Under the pieces are notes generated by a model, which saw only the letters and a list, made by a program, of their open reading frames with translations, was not told the DNA's origin and ran no database searches. Positions 1 to 5,958 of a stretch of 27,959 nt of DNA are shown here, one piece after another (within the stretch, counting starts at the first letter, position 1; the number at the start of each line of letters is the position of its first letter). The stretch is from positions 1 through 27,959 of IMG/VR virus record IMGVR_UViG_3300018432_000039. The stretch is one strand, 5' to 3'. The translations under genes and the position numbers were made by a program. Origin of the DNA: a virus.

Positions 1-198
1 CCGATTAGCTTCGATGATTTCAAGCCGACTTTGCCTGACTCGTTGCTTAGATAGTTGCAGCGTTTCGTTCAAGTTCGCGTGCACCGTGGCGGTGGATTCG
101 GCCACTTTCGCAATTCGCTGTTCCTGTTCAAGCTTGCGCGGCGTCGGCCTGCCGCACAGCTTTGCACGGATCGAACGCATCATGCGCCCCAGCTTCAT
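1..198 (-). CDS. Partial charged, coiled-coil-like protein (cut by window edge)
   Basis: An open frame of 66 codons runs from an ATG at 198 to the left edge without a stop. Its start forms an ATGA overlap with the stop of the preceding gene (195-614), the join used throughout this operon, which is the main reason to accept it. It opens MKLGRMMRSIRAKLCGRP and then becomes rich in Glu, Gln, Arg and Lys with regularly spaced Leu, Ile and Val, suggesting a helix or coiled coil. There is no clear membrane segment. Toward the edge the codons become less GC-rich (CTA, TCT, AGG, AGT), unlike the neighbours. I recognise no family. Most of the protein may lie outside the window, so function cannot be stated. 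Confidence 0.6.
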   Translation of the reverse strand, partial: MKLGRMMRSIRAKLCGRPTPRKLEQEQRIAKVAESTATVHANLNETLQLSKQRVRQSRLEIIEANR

Positions 199-614
199 CG
201 ACCACCCCGCGCAGGCGGCAGAACTTCCGTTCGCAGCCGGTTGATGATCTGATCCTGAAACTGCGACCACCGGCGGTCAATATCCTGCCGATATGATTCG
301 CCGGCCGCCGCCGATCGTTCGGTGGCCTGCGCCATCGCGGTGACTTCCTTCGATAGCTGAACGATGGCGGTCGCGGTTGCCTCCTGCGCCCGCGCCATCG
401 ATTCGGTCGCGCGATTTCTGTTTTCCTGCGCGATCGTGGAGGCTTGCAGCGCGATGCTGTGTTGTTCCAGCACCTTGCCCATTTCCTGCGACTCGGCAAG
501 GCGGGCCGCCCAGTTGTCATCGACGCGCTTTTTTTCTTTCAGGTAAAGGCCGCAGACCACGGCCAGCATCAGGCCAAGCAAGCCATATTCGACAAATTTC
601 GGGATCAGTTCCAC
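195..614 (-). CDS. Small membrane-anchored coiled-coil protein, lysis-region
   Basis: A 139-residue protein with a GTG start (MELIPKFVEYG). Residues about 9-25 (YGLLGLMLAVVCGLYL) form one hydrophobic membrane segment followed by KEKKR. The rest, about residues 30-130, is polar, rich in Ala, Glu, Gln and Arg and almost free of Pro and Gly, which fits a long coiled coil. One N-terminal anchor plus a coiled coil recalls inner-membrane spanins and XhlA-like lysis accessories, but no family signature is visible. The positive residues after the helix would favour a cytoplasmic C-terminus, which argues against a classical spanin. No good ribosome binding site precedes the GTG. The next gene starts in an ATGA overlap with its stop. 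Confidence 0.7.
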   Translation of the reverse strand: MELIPKFVEYGLLGLMLAVVCGLYLKEKKRVDDNWAARLAESQEMGKVLEQHSIALQASTIAQENRNRATESMARAQEATATAIVQLSKEVTAMAQATERSAAAGESYRQDIDRRWSQFQDQIINRLRTEVLPPARGGR

Positions 615-630
615 GACGTGACCGGGCCGA

Positions 631-891
631 TCAGTTGCCCAAACACACTTCGCGCCAGTGCACGTTATTGGCCGAAACGGTCTGGATAAACGGGACCAGA
701 TCGCCCGGCACGCCGGGCTTGCACCTGCCCTTCGCGTCGCATTGCTCGCGCAGCCATTTGCGCAGCGCCGGCGTCATCGGCGGGACCTTCGTGGATTTGC
801 ACAGCGAGTCGACCACGATGGTGCGCTCGCCCATGGCCGCGGCGCTACAGATTGTCCACAGCAGAATGATAGTCGCCAGTGCGGGCCGCAT
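631..891 (-). CDS. Small exported protein with four cysteines
   Basis: The ATG at 891 follows AAGGG with suitable spacing, so I chose it over an upstream ATG in the same frame (948) that has no such site. The 86-residue product begins with a signal peptide: MRPAL, a hydrophobic core ATIILLWTIC, then SAAA as a likely signal peptidase I site. The residue before Cys15 is Ile, so this is a poor lipobox and a lipoprotein is unlikely. The mature part has Cys31, Cys51, Cys57 and Cys83, enough for two disulfides in the periplasm. Its start lies 47 bases inside the preceding gene, an arrangement like overlapping spanin genes, but the outer-membrane lipoprotein feature of Rz1 is missing. Family unknown. 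Confidence 0.65.
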   Translation of the reverse strand: MRPALATIILLWTICSAAAMGERTIVVDSLCKSTKVPPMTPALRKWLREQCDAKGRCKPGVPGDLVPFIQTVSANNVHWREVCLGN

Positions 892-1087
892 CGTGGATTT
901 CCCTTGCTCGCTTTTCGCGGGCGTCCAGAACCTTGCGCTGATCCTCAATGTGGGATTGCCGCCCCTGTTCCTTAAGGTCGGCTTCCCGTTTCAGGTTCGT
1001 CAGCCACCCGAACACTGCCGCGAAAAACTCGCTGATCAGATACCTGATCGCCATCGGGGCAATCGTGGCGATGATCCCGCTAAGCAA
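845..1087 (-). CDS. Small membrane protein with coiled-coil tail (spanin-like candidate)
   Basis: An 80-residue protein. The start is TTG at 1087, six bases after a good AAGGGA site; an internal ATG at 1054 (MAIRYLISEFF) is the alternative. Residues about 3-28 are hydrophobic (IIATIAPMAIRYLISEFFAA, then VFGWL) and form one membrane segment. Residues 30-80 are highly charged (LKREADLKEQ..RKVLDAREKRAREI) and probably coiled coil. It overlaps the upstream two-helix gene by eight bases, and the exported cysteine protein begins inside it. N-anchor plus coiled coil with an overlapping exported partner matches the shape of an Rz/Rz1 spanin pair; the sequence shows no more than that shape. The Lys/Arg cluster after the helix makes the topology uncertain. 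Confidence 0.6.
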   Translation of the reverse strand: MLSGIIATIAPMAIRYLISEFFAAVFGWLTNLKREADLKEQGRQSHIEDQRKVLDAREKRAREIHDAARTGDYHSAVDNL

Positions 1088-1601
1088 CTTTGATCCCTTC
1101 CGCAGGCGTCACCGCGGCCGGCGTAGGCACAGCAGGATCGACCAGCGCGCGGGTCATGCGGGCTTCGATGGCCTGTTCAAAAGCCGGCGTGTTCGGTGAC
1201 ACGCCCCACTTGCTGAACAGTTCCGTGCCGTGCGTGCGGACATACTCCAGCACATTGACCAGCAGCATGCTTTTCACGTCCACTTCACCCTTGCCGCGCA
1301 CCGAGTCGCCAAGCTGTTGCGCGCCCCAGTTGATGCCGTTGATGACCAGTTCCTGCAACCGCTGCCGATAGGTTTCATCGATCGCGATCCCGGCCCCTTT
1401 CAGGAATCGATAAACGATGCCGACGATGAAGGCGGCGATCACGGTCGCGAATGCGGTCAGCAGCGGCACCAGAATGTCGCTGGCAAGCGAACCGATGCTG
1501 ATGATCGTGTCGGTCTGCGCGAAGGCGGACGCGGTGCCCAGCACCAGCGCGAATGCCGCGATCAGCATGCCGCCGACATAGTTTGCGATTCCGTGAATCA
1601 T
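1080..1601 (-). CDS. Two-helix membrane protein, holin-like candidate
   Basis: A 173-residue protein. The ATG at 1601 follows a strong GGAGG site, so initiation should be efficient. The N-terminus (YVGGMLIAAFALVLGTASAFAQ) is either a signal peptide cleaved after AFA or a first transmembrane helix. A second helix lies at about residues 45-66 (ILVPLLTAFATVIAAFIVGI). The remainder is soluble, with amphipathic helices (ETYRQRLQELVINGINWGAQ) and a C-terminal helix (FEQAIEARMTRAL) before a Pro/Ala tail. This layout resembles LL-H-type phage holins, which have an N-terminal membrane part and a helical soluble part; that assignment is inference. It is the first gene after the terminator at 1668-1699 and heads the distal small-protein cluster. 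Confidence 0.7.
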   Translation of the reverse strand: MIHGIANYVGGMLIAAFALVLGTASAFAQTDTIISIGSLASDILVPLLTAFATVIAAFIVGIVYRFLKGAGIAIDETYRQRLQELVINGINWGAQQLGDSVRGKGEVDVKSMLLVNVLEYVRTHGTELFSKWGVSPNTPAFEQAIEARMTRALVDPAVPTPAAVTPAEGIKVA

Positions 1602-1667
1602 GTTGCCCGGCCTCCAGTTGAATGGTCCCGACCACTAAAGAACGAAAACGCCGACGCTGAAAAGCAC

Positions 1668-1699
1668 AAAAAACCGCGCCCCCGTGAAGGGGCGCGGTT
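1668..1699 (-). terminator. Intrinsic (rho-independent) terminator
   Basis: Read on the minus strand, AACCGCGCCCC pairs perfectly over 11 bp with GGGGCGCGGTT around a six-base loop (TTCACG). The descending arm runs directly into a run of six T. It lies nine bases after the stop codon of the gene at 1708-2181. A GC-rich stem plus T-tract in the transcription direction is the textbook form, and it is the clearest terminator in the window. Confidence 0.9.
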
Positions 1700-1707
1700 G
1701 GTCACTT

Positions 1708-2181
1708 TTACGCGATCGCGCTCGCGAACATCACCTGAACTTCCGCCGGCGCATTCGGCAGCTTCGCGACCGCCTTGCGCGCCAGTTCATCCCGGTGCCG
1801 CTTCGCCTTGCGACCCGCCAGATCGCGGGCATCCTTTTTCGTATCCGCCCACTGGAAGTCGAACCTTGCGGTTTGATCCCAGTGCCAGCGACCACGTTTC
1901 AGGCGAAAGGTTTCGACCTGCCGCCAGATCAGGAACACCCCGGCCGCATTGCGGTGCGTGGAAACGCAAAAACTGGTGCGCTCTTTCTTCCGCTTGCCCT
2001 TGACCTCCCCGGCCGGCCAGAACGTGAAGCCGGTATGCGCCCCGGGCTTCATGATCCGGGTCAGCCGATGCTTGCGCGGATCGGCCTTCACCCGCTCCAG
2101 TTCGTTCCGCTGGCTTGCCGCCTGTATGTCCCGCCAGACCGAAGCCAATAGATCGCGACCACGTTCGTCGATCGTGCTCAT
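1708..2181 (-). CDS. Basic hypothetical protein, isolated cistron
   Basis: A 157-residue protein that I do not recognise. It is rich in Arg and Lys (VKGKRKKERTSF, FRLKRGRWHW, AGRKAKRHRDELARKA) with several Trp and Phe in the middle, so a compact beta-rich core followed by a basic helix is plausible. There is no signal peptide or membrane segment. The ATG at 2181 is preceded by GGAATCTGAAA, a weak ribosome binding site. It is set apart: about 270 non-coding bases lie upstream and a strong terminator follows, so it may be expressed separately from the late operon. Nucleic-acid binding would suit its charge but nothing proves it. Confidence 0.75.
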   Translation of the reverse strand: MSTIDERGRDLLASVWRDIQAASQRNELERVKADPRKHRLTRIMKPGAHTGFTFWPAGEVKGKRKKERTSFCVSTHRNAAGVFLIWRQVETFRLKRGRWHWDQTARFDFQWADTKKDARDLAGRKAKRHRDELARKAVAKLPNAPAEVQVMFASAIA

Positions 2182-2243
2182 TTTCAGATTCCATTTTCAA
2201 ACAGCCCGCGCCCGGCACCATCGCCGTGCGACGCGGGCATTGT

Positions 2244-2268
2244 AGCAAACCGACTCTGCGGTTTTGCT
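2244..2268. other. Hairpin in the 2182-2455 gap
   Basis: AGCAAACCG and CGGTTTTGCT form an inverted repeat of nine pairs with one bulged base around a six-base loop (ACTCTG). No T-run follows on either strand, so it is not a standard terminator. It lies in the untranslated stretch upstream of the 1708-2181 gene and could be a transcript leader structure or a protein-binding site. Nothing else recognisable lies in this gap apart from the promoter candidate at 2424-2451. Confidence 0.4.
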
Positions 2269-2423
2269 GATCTGCTAGTGTCGACGACTCGAAAGCGCCT
2301 GCGCCACAGCGACTTCTGTGATCAGGTCGGCAGGCTTGACTCCGATGAAACGGGCACAAGTCGCGCGCGATCACACACCAGCGCGCGCGGAAGTGCCTGC
2401 CGTTATTGACCCGGGCGCGGCTG

Positions 2424-2451
2424 AAAATAATTTAATCGGATAAAGTGTCAG
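2424..2451 (-). promoter_or_regulatory. Weak sigma70-like promoter candidate
   Basis: On the minus strand CTGACA (five of six matches to TTGACA) is followed after 16 bases by TATTTT (four of six matches to TATAAT), inside an AT-rich patch that stands out from GC-rich surroundings. It would start a transcript about 235 bases before the 1708-2181 gene. The match is modest and the region is also the end of the holin-like gene, so this is only a candidate. Confidence 0.25.
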
Positions 2452-2455
2452 GCGG

Positions 2456-2647
2456 TCAGGGCGGCAGCATAAACCCGGCCGTCACAGCCGCCATCCCACC
2501 CATCATCAGCAGCGCGCCGGCGACGATCGCCATGCCGCTGGGGCGGGCGCATCGCTCCACCGCCCAGTCATGCAATGCGACAACCGCGCCCATCGCCGCG
2601 ATGGTCATCGACACCATCCCGATCGCGATCAGCGCGGTCGCAGTCAT
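2456..2647 (-). CDS. Small two-helix membrane protein, probable holin
   Basis: A 63-residue protein starting at ATG 2647, four bases after the endolysin stop. A longer in-frame start at 2749 would overlap the endolysin by about 100 bases with an Arg/Pro-rich stretch typical of out-of-frame translation, so I rejected it. Two hydrophobic segments are clear: residues about 4-24 (TALIAIGMVSMTIAAMGAVV) and about 38-61 (SGMAIVAGALLMMGGMAAVT), joined by a polar turn (HDWAVERCARP). A tiny two-helix membrane protein directly after an endolysin fits a holin, which makes the inner-membrane lesions that set lysis timing. A membrane-only or antiholin role cannot be excluded. Confidence 0.7.
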   Translation of the reverse strand: MTATALIAIGMVSMTIAAMGAVVALHDWAVERCARPSGMAIVAGALLMMGGMAAVTAGFMLPP

Positions 2648-2651
2648 CGCT

Positions 2652-3368
2652 TCACGCCTCGTTTGTGGTGACCGTGCCGGACGCTGTGACGATGCGCTTG
2701 CCGGTCCCGGGCAGCGGCACCGACTTCGGCCAGCGCGATCCGCCTTCACCGCCGATCAGTCGGTTTTTCGCAATGCGCGCGACGGAAATCGCGTTCGACT
2801 GATTGCCGCCAAGCACGTGATAGAACCCGGCCTTGTCCTCACCGACATAGAACCCGACGTGCCCGCTGGTGCCATTCTTCGCGCCGCGCCAGAAGATCAG
2901 GACCGCCCCGAACGTGGGCGGCGTATAAACACCCATCTTCGACCAGTTGCGCGCCAGATAGGGATTCGCCGGCAGGATTTCGTTCGGGCAGGTCAGCGCG
3001 ATGCACGTTTCGACCAGATCACCACACCATGGAAGCTTGCGCGGATCGCCCAGCCGGCGGCCGTCACTCGCAAGGAACTTCGACAGTTCGGTGAAATCCT
3101 TTTCTTCGTGCAAGCCTTTCTTGCGCAGGCACAGATCGATCCACGGCGTCATCGTGGTGATCGCTTCATCCTTCGCGGCGACCGGCTTGCTGTCCGCGGC
3201 CTGCAACGCGCGAAGCGTTTCCGGCCCCACGATCCCATCGACCAGAATGCCCCGCATCTGCTGGAACATCTTCACCGCGCCGATCGTCTGGCGGCCATAG
3301 ACTCCATCGATATCGCCGGGATCGCATCCCAGCGCTTTCAGCCGCTCTTGCAGTTCCCGCACCTTCAT
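2652..3368 (-). CDS. Endolysin: PG-binding domain plus NlpC/P60-like (TIGR02594-type) domain
   Basis: A 238-residue cell-wall hydrolase. Residues about 3-56 are a PG_binding_1 domain (VRELQERLKALGCDPGDIDG, then YGRQTIGAVKMFQQ and VDGIVGPETLRAL). After a linker, residues about 74-215 match the TIGR02594 cysteine-hydrolase type: TPWIDLCLRKKG, then KLPWCGDLVE with the likely nucleophile Cys115, then a Gly-rich FGAVLIFWRG and SGHVGFYVG with the likely catalytic His170. No signal peptide is visible, so it should need a holin to reach the wall; the adjacent two-helix gene fits. AAGGGGA precedes the ATG. Whether it cuts the peptide or the amide bond cannot be told from sequence alone. Confidence 0.88.
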   Translation of the reverse strand: MKVRELQERLKALGCDPGDIDGVYGRQTIGAVKMFQQMRGILVDGIVGPETLRALQAADSKPVAAKDEAITTMTPWIDLCLRKKGLHEEKDFTELSKFLASDGRRLGDPRKLPWCGDLVETCIALTCPNEILPANPYLARNWSKMGVYTPPTFGAVLIFWRGAKNGTSGHVGFYVGEDKAGFYHVLGGNQSNAISVARIAKNRLIGGEGGSRWPKSVPLPGTGKRIVTASGTVTTNEA

Positions 3369-3383
3369 CGCAATCCCCTTCGG

Positions 3384-4598
3384 TTATGATTCGCCGGCAA
3401 CGTCATCGGACGGCGTGACATTCTGCAACGGCTCAATCGGCGGCACCACCGGATTCCCCGGCGTCGGCTTTTCCGGCAACGGCTGCCCGGGCTTTGTCAC
3501 CGGGTCCCACCATTGCTTATAGGTGCTCGCGTCCAGCGACGGCTGCGCCACATCGCACCGCGTCGTGTAGCCGCCCCCGCGCGTGTAGACGTGCTGCGCT
3601 TCCTTGATCCGATAGGTGCCGTCGACTCCGGGACGCGCGCCGGTGATCTGAACCCGACCGCCGCCGCGGGCTTGCGGTTCGCCGTTGAACAGCACCCATC
3701 CCGTGCCGCGCTCGCGCTCCGATTCCGCGCCAAGTCCGCCGGCGATCTGCCCGGCATTGTTAGCGTTCGCTTGCGGCCCCGGCTGCATAGCCGTGGCGTT
3801 CGCACCACCGAATGGCGTTTCACCGCCGATCGACTTCGATGCCGATTTCCATGCACCGCTTAGGATATTGAAGTGCTGGCTTTTCGCGCCGGAATACTGC
3901 GGGCGCGCGGTGAACGGTTTGATGCGCCACGCAATCAGGTTGTCGCCCCACTCCGCTGCGACGATCGCCGTGGGCGTGCCATCCGCCGCGAAGAATTCGG
4001 TCGCGCTGGTCAAGCTGACCTGATTGCCGGAAATCTTGAAGATCGCCCCCAGTTCGCGCTGCTGTTGCAGGCCCCAGTGATGGAACGACGAATTGATGTA
4101 CCAGTAATCTTTTTGCTGACCGCCCATCGATCCGATGTTCGCGGAAAGCCCGGCCTGCTTTGCAAACTTGCCGAACACTTCCGACATGGAAACCATCTTC
4201 GCCGGGCCGTCCGGTGGCTGGCCTTCACCCATCGACATTTGAATGGGCGACTTTCCCGGCCCCTTCATGTCAGCGCCGGTCGCTTCGATCCATAGCCGAC
4301 GGCCACCGCCCTTTCGACTGAACCCGGACTCCACACTCGACACCACGCCGTCGAACACCGCGCGCGTGCCTTCGCTGCGCCATCCCAGCCGCACGCTGAC
4401 CGGCGCACCATCAGGCGGGATCGCAAGCTGCGCGTTGCGGTCGTCTAATTCCAGCGAACACGTGTCAACTTCGCCGCCCTCCTTATCGATCACCGTGACG
4501 CTGATCAGATAAGGGTCGAACGCTGCCGTCACGTCGCGGCCATCGACGATGATCTTGCAGAATGCGCGGACCCGGTGCGACTGCGCGAACGGAGGCAT
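3384..4598 (-). CDS. D: Baseplate hub protein, P2 gpD-like (late control D)
   Basis: A 404-residue protein of the P2 gpD / phage late control D family, the hub at the base of contractile tails that holds the spike and caps the tube. The N-terminus (FCKIIVDGRDVTAAFDPYLI, VTVIDKEGGEVDTCSLELDD) with PVSVRLGW and AVFDGVVSSVES is the characteristic first domain; a second part follows (MSMSEVFGKFAKQAGLSANI). The length is close to P2 gpD (about 387). The C-terminus ends in a Pro-rich tail. It follows gpX with two bases between stop and start, and U-X-D order matches P2-type tail operons. The start follows a GGAGG-poor leader, but there is no better choice. Confidence 0.9.
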   Translation of the reverse strand: MPPFAQSHRVRAFCKIIVDGRDVTAAFDPYLISVTVIDKEGGEVDTCSLELDDRNAQLAIPPDGAPVSVRLGWRSEGTRAVFDGVVSSVESGFSRKGGGRRLWIEATGADMKGPGKSPIQMSMGEGQPPDGPAKMVSMSEVFGKFAKQAGLSANIGSMGGQQKDYWYINSSFHHWGLQQQRELGAIFKISGNQVSLTSATEFFAADGTPTAIVAAEWGDNLIAWRIKPFTARPQYSGAKSQHFNILSGAWKSASKSIGGETPFGGANATAMQPGPQANANNAGQIAGGLGAESERERGTGWVLFNGEPQARGGGRVQITGARPGVDGTYRIKEAQHVYTRGGGYTTRCDVAQPSLDASTYKQWWDPVTKPGQPLPEKPTPGNPVVPPIEPLQNVTPSDDVAGES

Positions 4599-4600
4599 GT

Positions 4601-4861
4601 TTACGCCCTAGGGCCGAACAGCGTCACCGTCGGCATGTCAGGCCCCTTGCCGGCCATGATATCGGGATCGATCGGCATGAACACCTGAACGCCGGGCGGC
4701 AGAAACGGACTGACCTTGTGATAGGGCGCAAGGTGCGGGTTCACGTCCAGCGTCTTTTCATAGATGCCCGGCGCGTATCGCTTATAGCGACGCCACACCA
4801 GCAGATCGACGGTGACGCGATCGCTGGCGACGGTGATCGTTTCATAGTCGCTAATCGGCAT
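4601..4861 (-). CDS. X: Tail protein X, LysM-like
   Basis: An 86-residue protein of the phage tail protein X family, a small LysM-like protein of P2-type tails. The pattern is typical: DYETITVASDRVTVDLLVWR near the N-terminus, a hydrophobic PGIYEKTLDVNPHLA, then FLPPGVQVFMPID, the segment common to LysM-like folds of this family. It lies three bases after gpU and just before gpD, the usual place. It probably helps complete the tail or place the hub; the exact role is less certain than the family. Confidence 0.88.
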   Translation of the reverse strand: MPISDYETITVASDRVTVDLLVWRRYKRYAPGIYEKTLDVNPHLAPYHKVSPFLPPGVQVFMPIDPDIMAGKGPDMPTVTLFGPRA

Positions 4862-4864
4862 CGG

Positions 4865-5293
4865 TCACACCAGAAAGCTGTAAAGTTCGCTGAAATGATC
4901 CCGCGCATCAGGCACGGGATGCCGCACGAACACCGTTTCGAATTCGATCTTTCCGCCGATGCCCGTTTCCACGATGTTTGTGTGTTTGCGCACCAGCTTT
5001 TCGATCAGATACCAGCCCAGCCCGCGGCCATCGCCAAGCATGATATATTCGATCAGTTGCGCGCGCCGCATCTGTTCCATCACGTCAAGGCTGTGCAAGC
5101 CCTTGCCGCGCAGCGAATATGGGAAGATGCGCCCGCGGATGTATAATTCCTCGTCGCCTTCCCCAACCCACTCGCGATAATACGGCGACCCGGCGATTTC
5201 CTTTTTCGCCCAGTCCGATTGCGTCATGTGATCCATTTCATGATAGTTCAACGGATACACTTCAAATTGCAAAGGCCCCCAACTGGCGAGCAT
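4865..5293 (-). CDS. U: Tail protein U (P2 gpU-like)
   Basis: A 142-residue protein of the P2 gpU family. It starts MLASWGPLQFEVYPLNYHE, a standard opening (FEV.P.N), and contains GSPYYREWVGEGDEELYIRG, RIFPY and GLHSLDVMEQMRRAQ, matching the family pattern of a G-E-G-D-E turn and a helix before the GDGRGLGWYLIEKL strand. GpU is a small contractile-tail assembly protein acting near the tail end. It normally follows the tape measure directly, but here the GIY-YIG gene lies between them, with one base between that gene's stop and this ATG. Confidence 0.9.
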   Translation of the reverse strand: MLASWGPLQFEVYPLNYHEMDHMTQSDWAKKEIAGSPYYREWVGEGDEELYIRGRIFPYSLRGKGLHSLDVMEQMRRAQLIEYIMLGDGRGLGWYLIEKLVRKHTNIVETGIGGKIEFETVFVRHPVPDARDHFSELYSFLV

Positions 5294-5294
5294 G

Positions 5295-5957
5295 TTATTG
5301 TTTTCCTTCGTGTTTTTGGCGCGGCATCGCGGGTTTCGCTTTTCGCGTGCACTTCGCGCGATATTCCGGATCGGTCCACAGCCGGCGCATGATTTCGGCG
5401 CGCCTTGCCCCTTTGCTCGGATCGTTCGCGAAGCTTTTTGTTAATGCCTTCCCTTGTCGCTTTCGCGCCTCCGGTGTTCGCCCGGCCTTCAGCCCCGCGG
5501 CCATCGCTTCGCTTGTTTGCATTGCTCGCTTCACGCCGTCGGAAATCCGCTTCCTGACTTCCGGTCGGCCCAGACTGACCCGGATTGTCGCGGACATTTG
5601 CTCGCGAAACTCCGGTGATCTGCGCCGCTCCAGTTCCGCTTCGCTCATTCCGCCCAGCCCGCCGGGTCGAACATTCCACAGTTGCCCCGGCGCTGCGACG
5701 GCGATCAGGTTGCGTTCCAGATCGAACGCGGCGGTGTCTGTTAATCCATCGGACAGTTTGCGCGCGGTGACCGTTGCGCCATCCTCGATTGCGCGGATCA
5801 GCCGGTGATGGAACACGCCGCTGCGCACCGTTTCGCCATCAGCGCGCCGGCGTTGAATACGCCGCACGGCGCGCATGTGATCGTCGATGCGCCATCCCTT
5901 GCCCTTGCCGATGTAGCGCACCACACCGTCCACTTCGATGATGTAGACATAAGCCAT
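5295..5957 (-). CDS. Free-standing GIY-YIG endonuclease (homing type)
   Basis: A 220-residue protein starting at ATG 5957, one base after the tape-measure stop. The N-terminus shows the nuclease core: YVYII at residues 3-7, RYIGKGKG at 14-21, an Arg (23) on the following helix, and a likely metal-binding Glu81 in FDLERNLIAV, followed by LWNVRPGGLGG like the LxN..GGxG of GIY-YIG homing enzymes. The C-terminal half holds repeated basic helices (SPEFREQMSATIRVSL, RPEVRKRISDGVKRAM, TPEARKRQGKALTKSF, WTDPEYRAKCTRKAK) resembling NUMOD3 DNA-binding modules. It presumably makes a sequence-specific cut and spreads itself among related phages. It interrupts an otherwise fixed T-U gene order. A longer in-frame ATG (6473) inside the tape measure is rejected as out-of-frame reading. 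Confidence 0.88.
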   Translation of the reverse strand: MAYVYIIEVDGVVRYIGKGKGWRIDDHMRAVRRIQRRRADGETVRSGVFHHRLIRAIEDGATVTARKLSDGLTDTAAFDLERNLIAVAAPGQLWNVRPGGLGGMSEAELERRRSPEFREQMSATIRVSLGRPEVRKRISDGVKRAMQTSEAMAAGLKAGRTPEARKRQGKALTKSFANDPSKGARRAEIMRRLWTDPEYRAKCTRKAKPAMPRQKHEGKQ

Positions 5958-5958
5958 T

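Noticed and set aside
1787-2374. A 195-codon minus-strand frame covering the gap and part of the 1708-2181 gene
   Set aside because: Its composition is that of an out-of-frame reading and it would overlap the coupled, better-composed gene over most of its length.
2182-2455. Possible tRNA or att site in the gap
   Set aside because: No cloverleaf, T-loop motif or repeated core was found; only the hairpin and promoter candidate remain.
2648-2749. Longer start for the holin-like gene
   Set aside because: It would add 34 Arg/Pro-rich residues overlapping the endolysin; the short form starts just before the first membrane helix.
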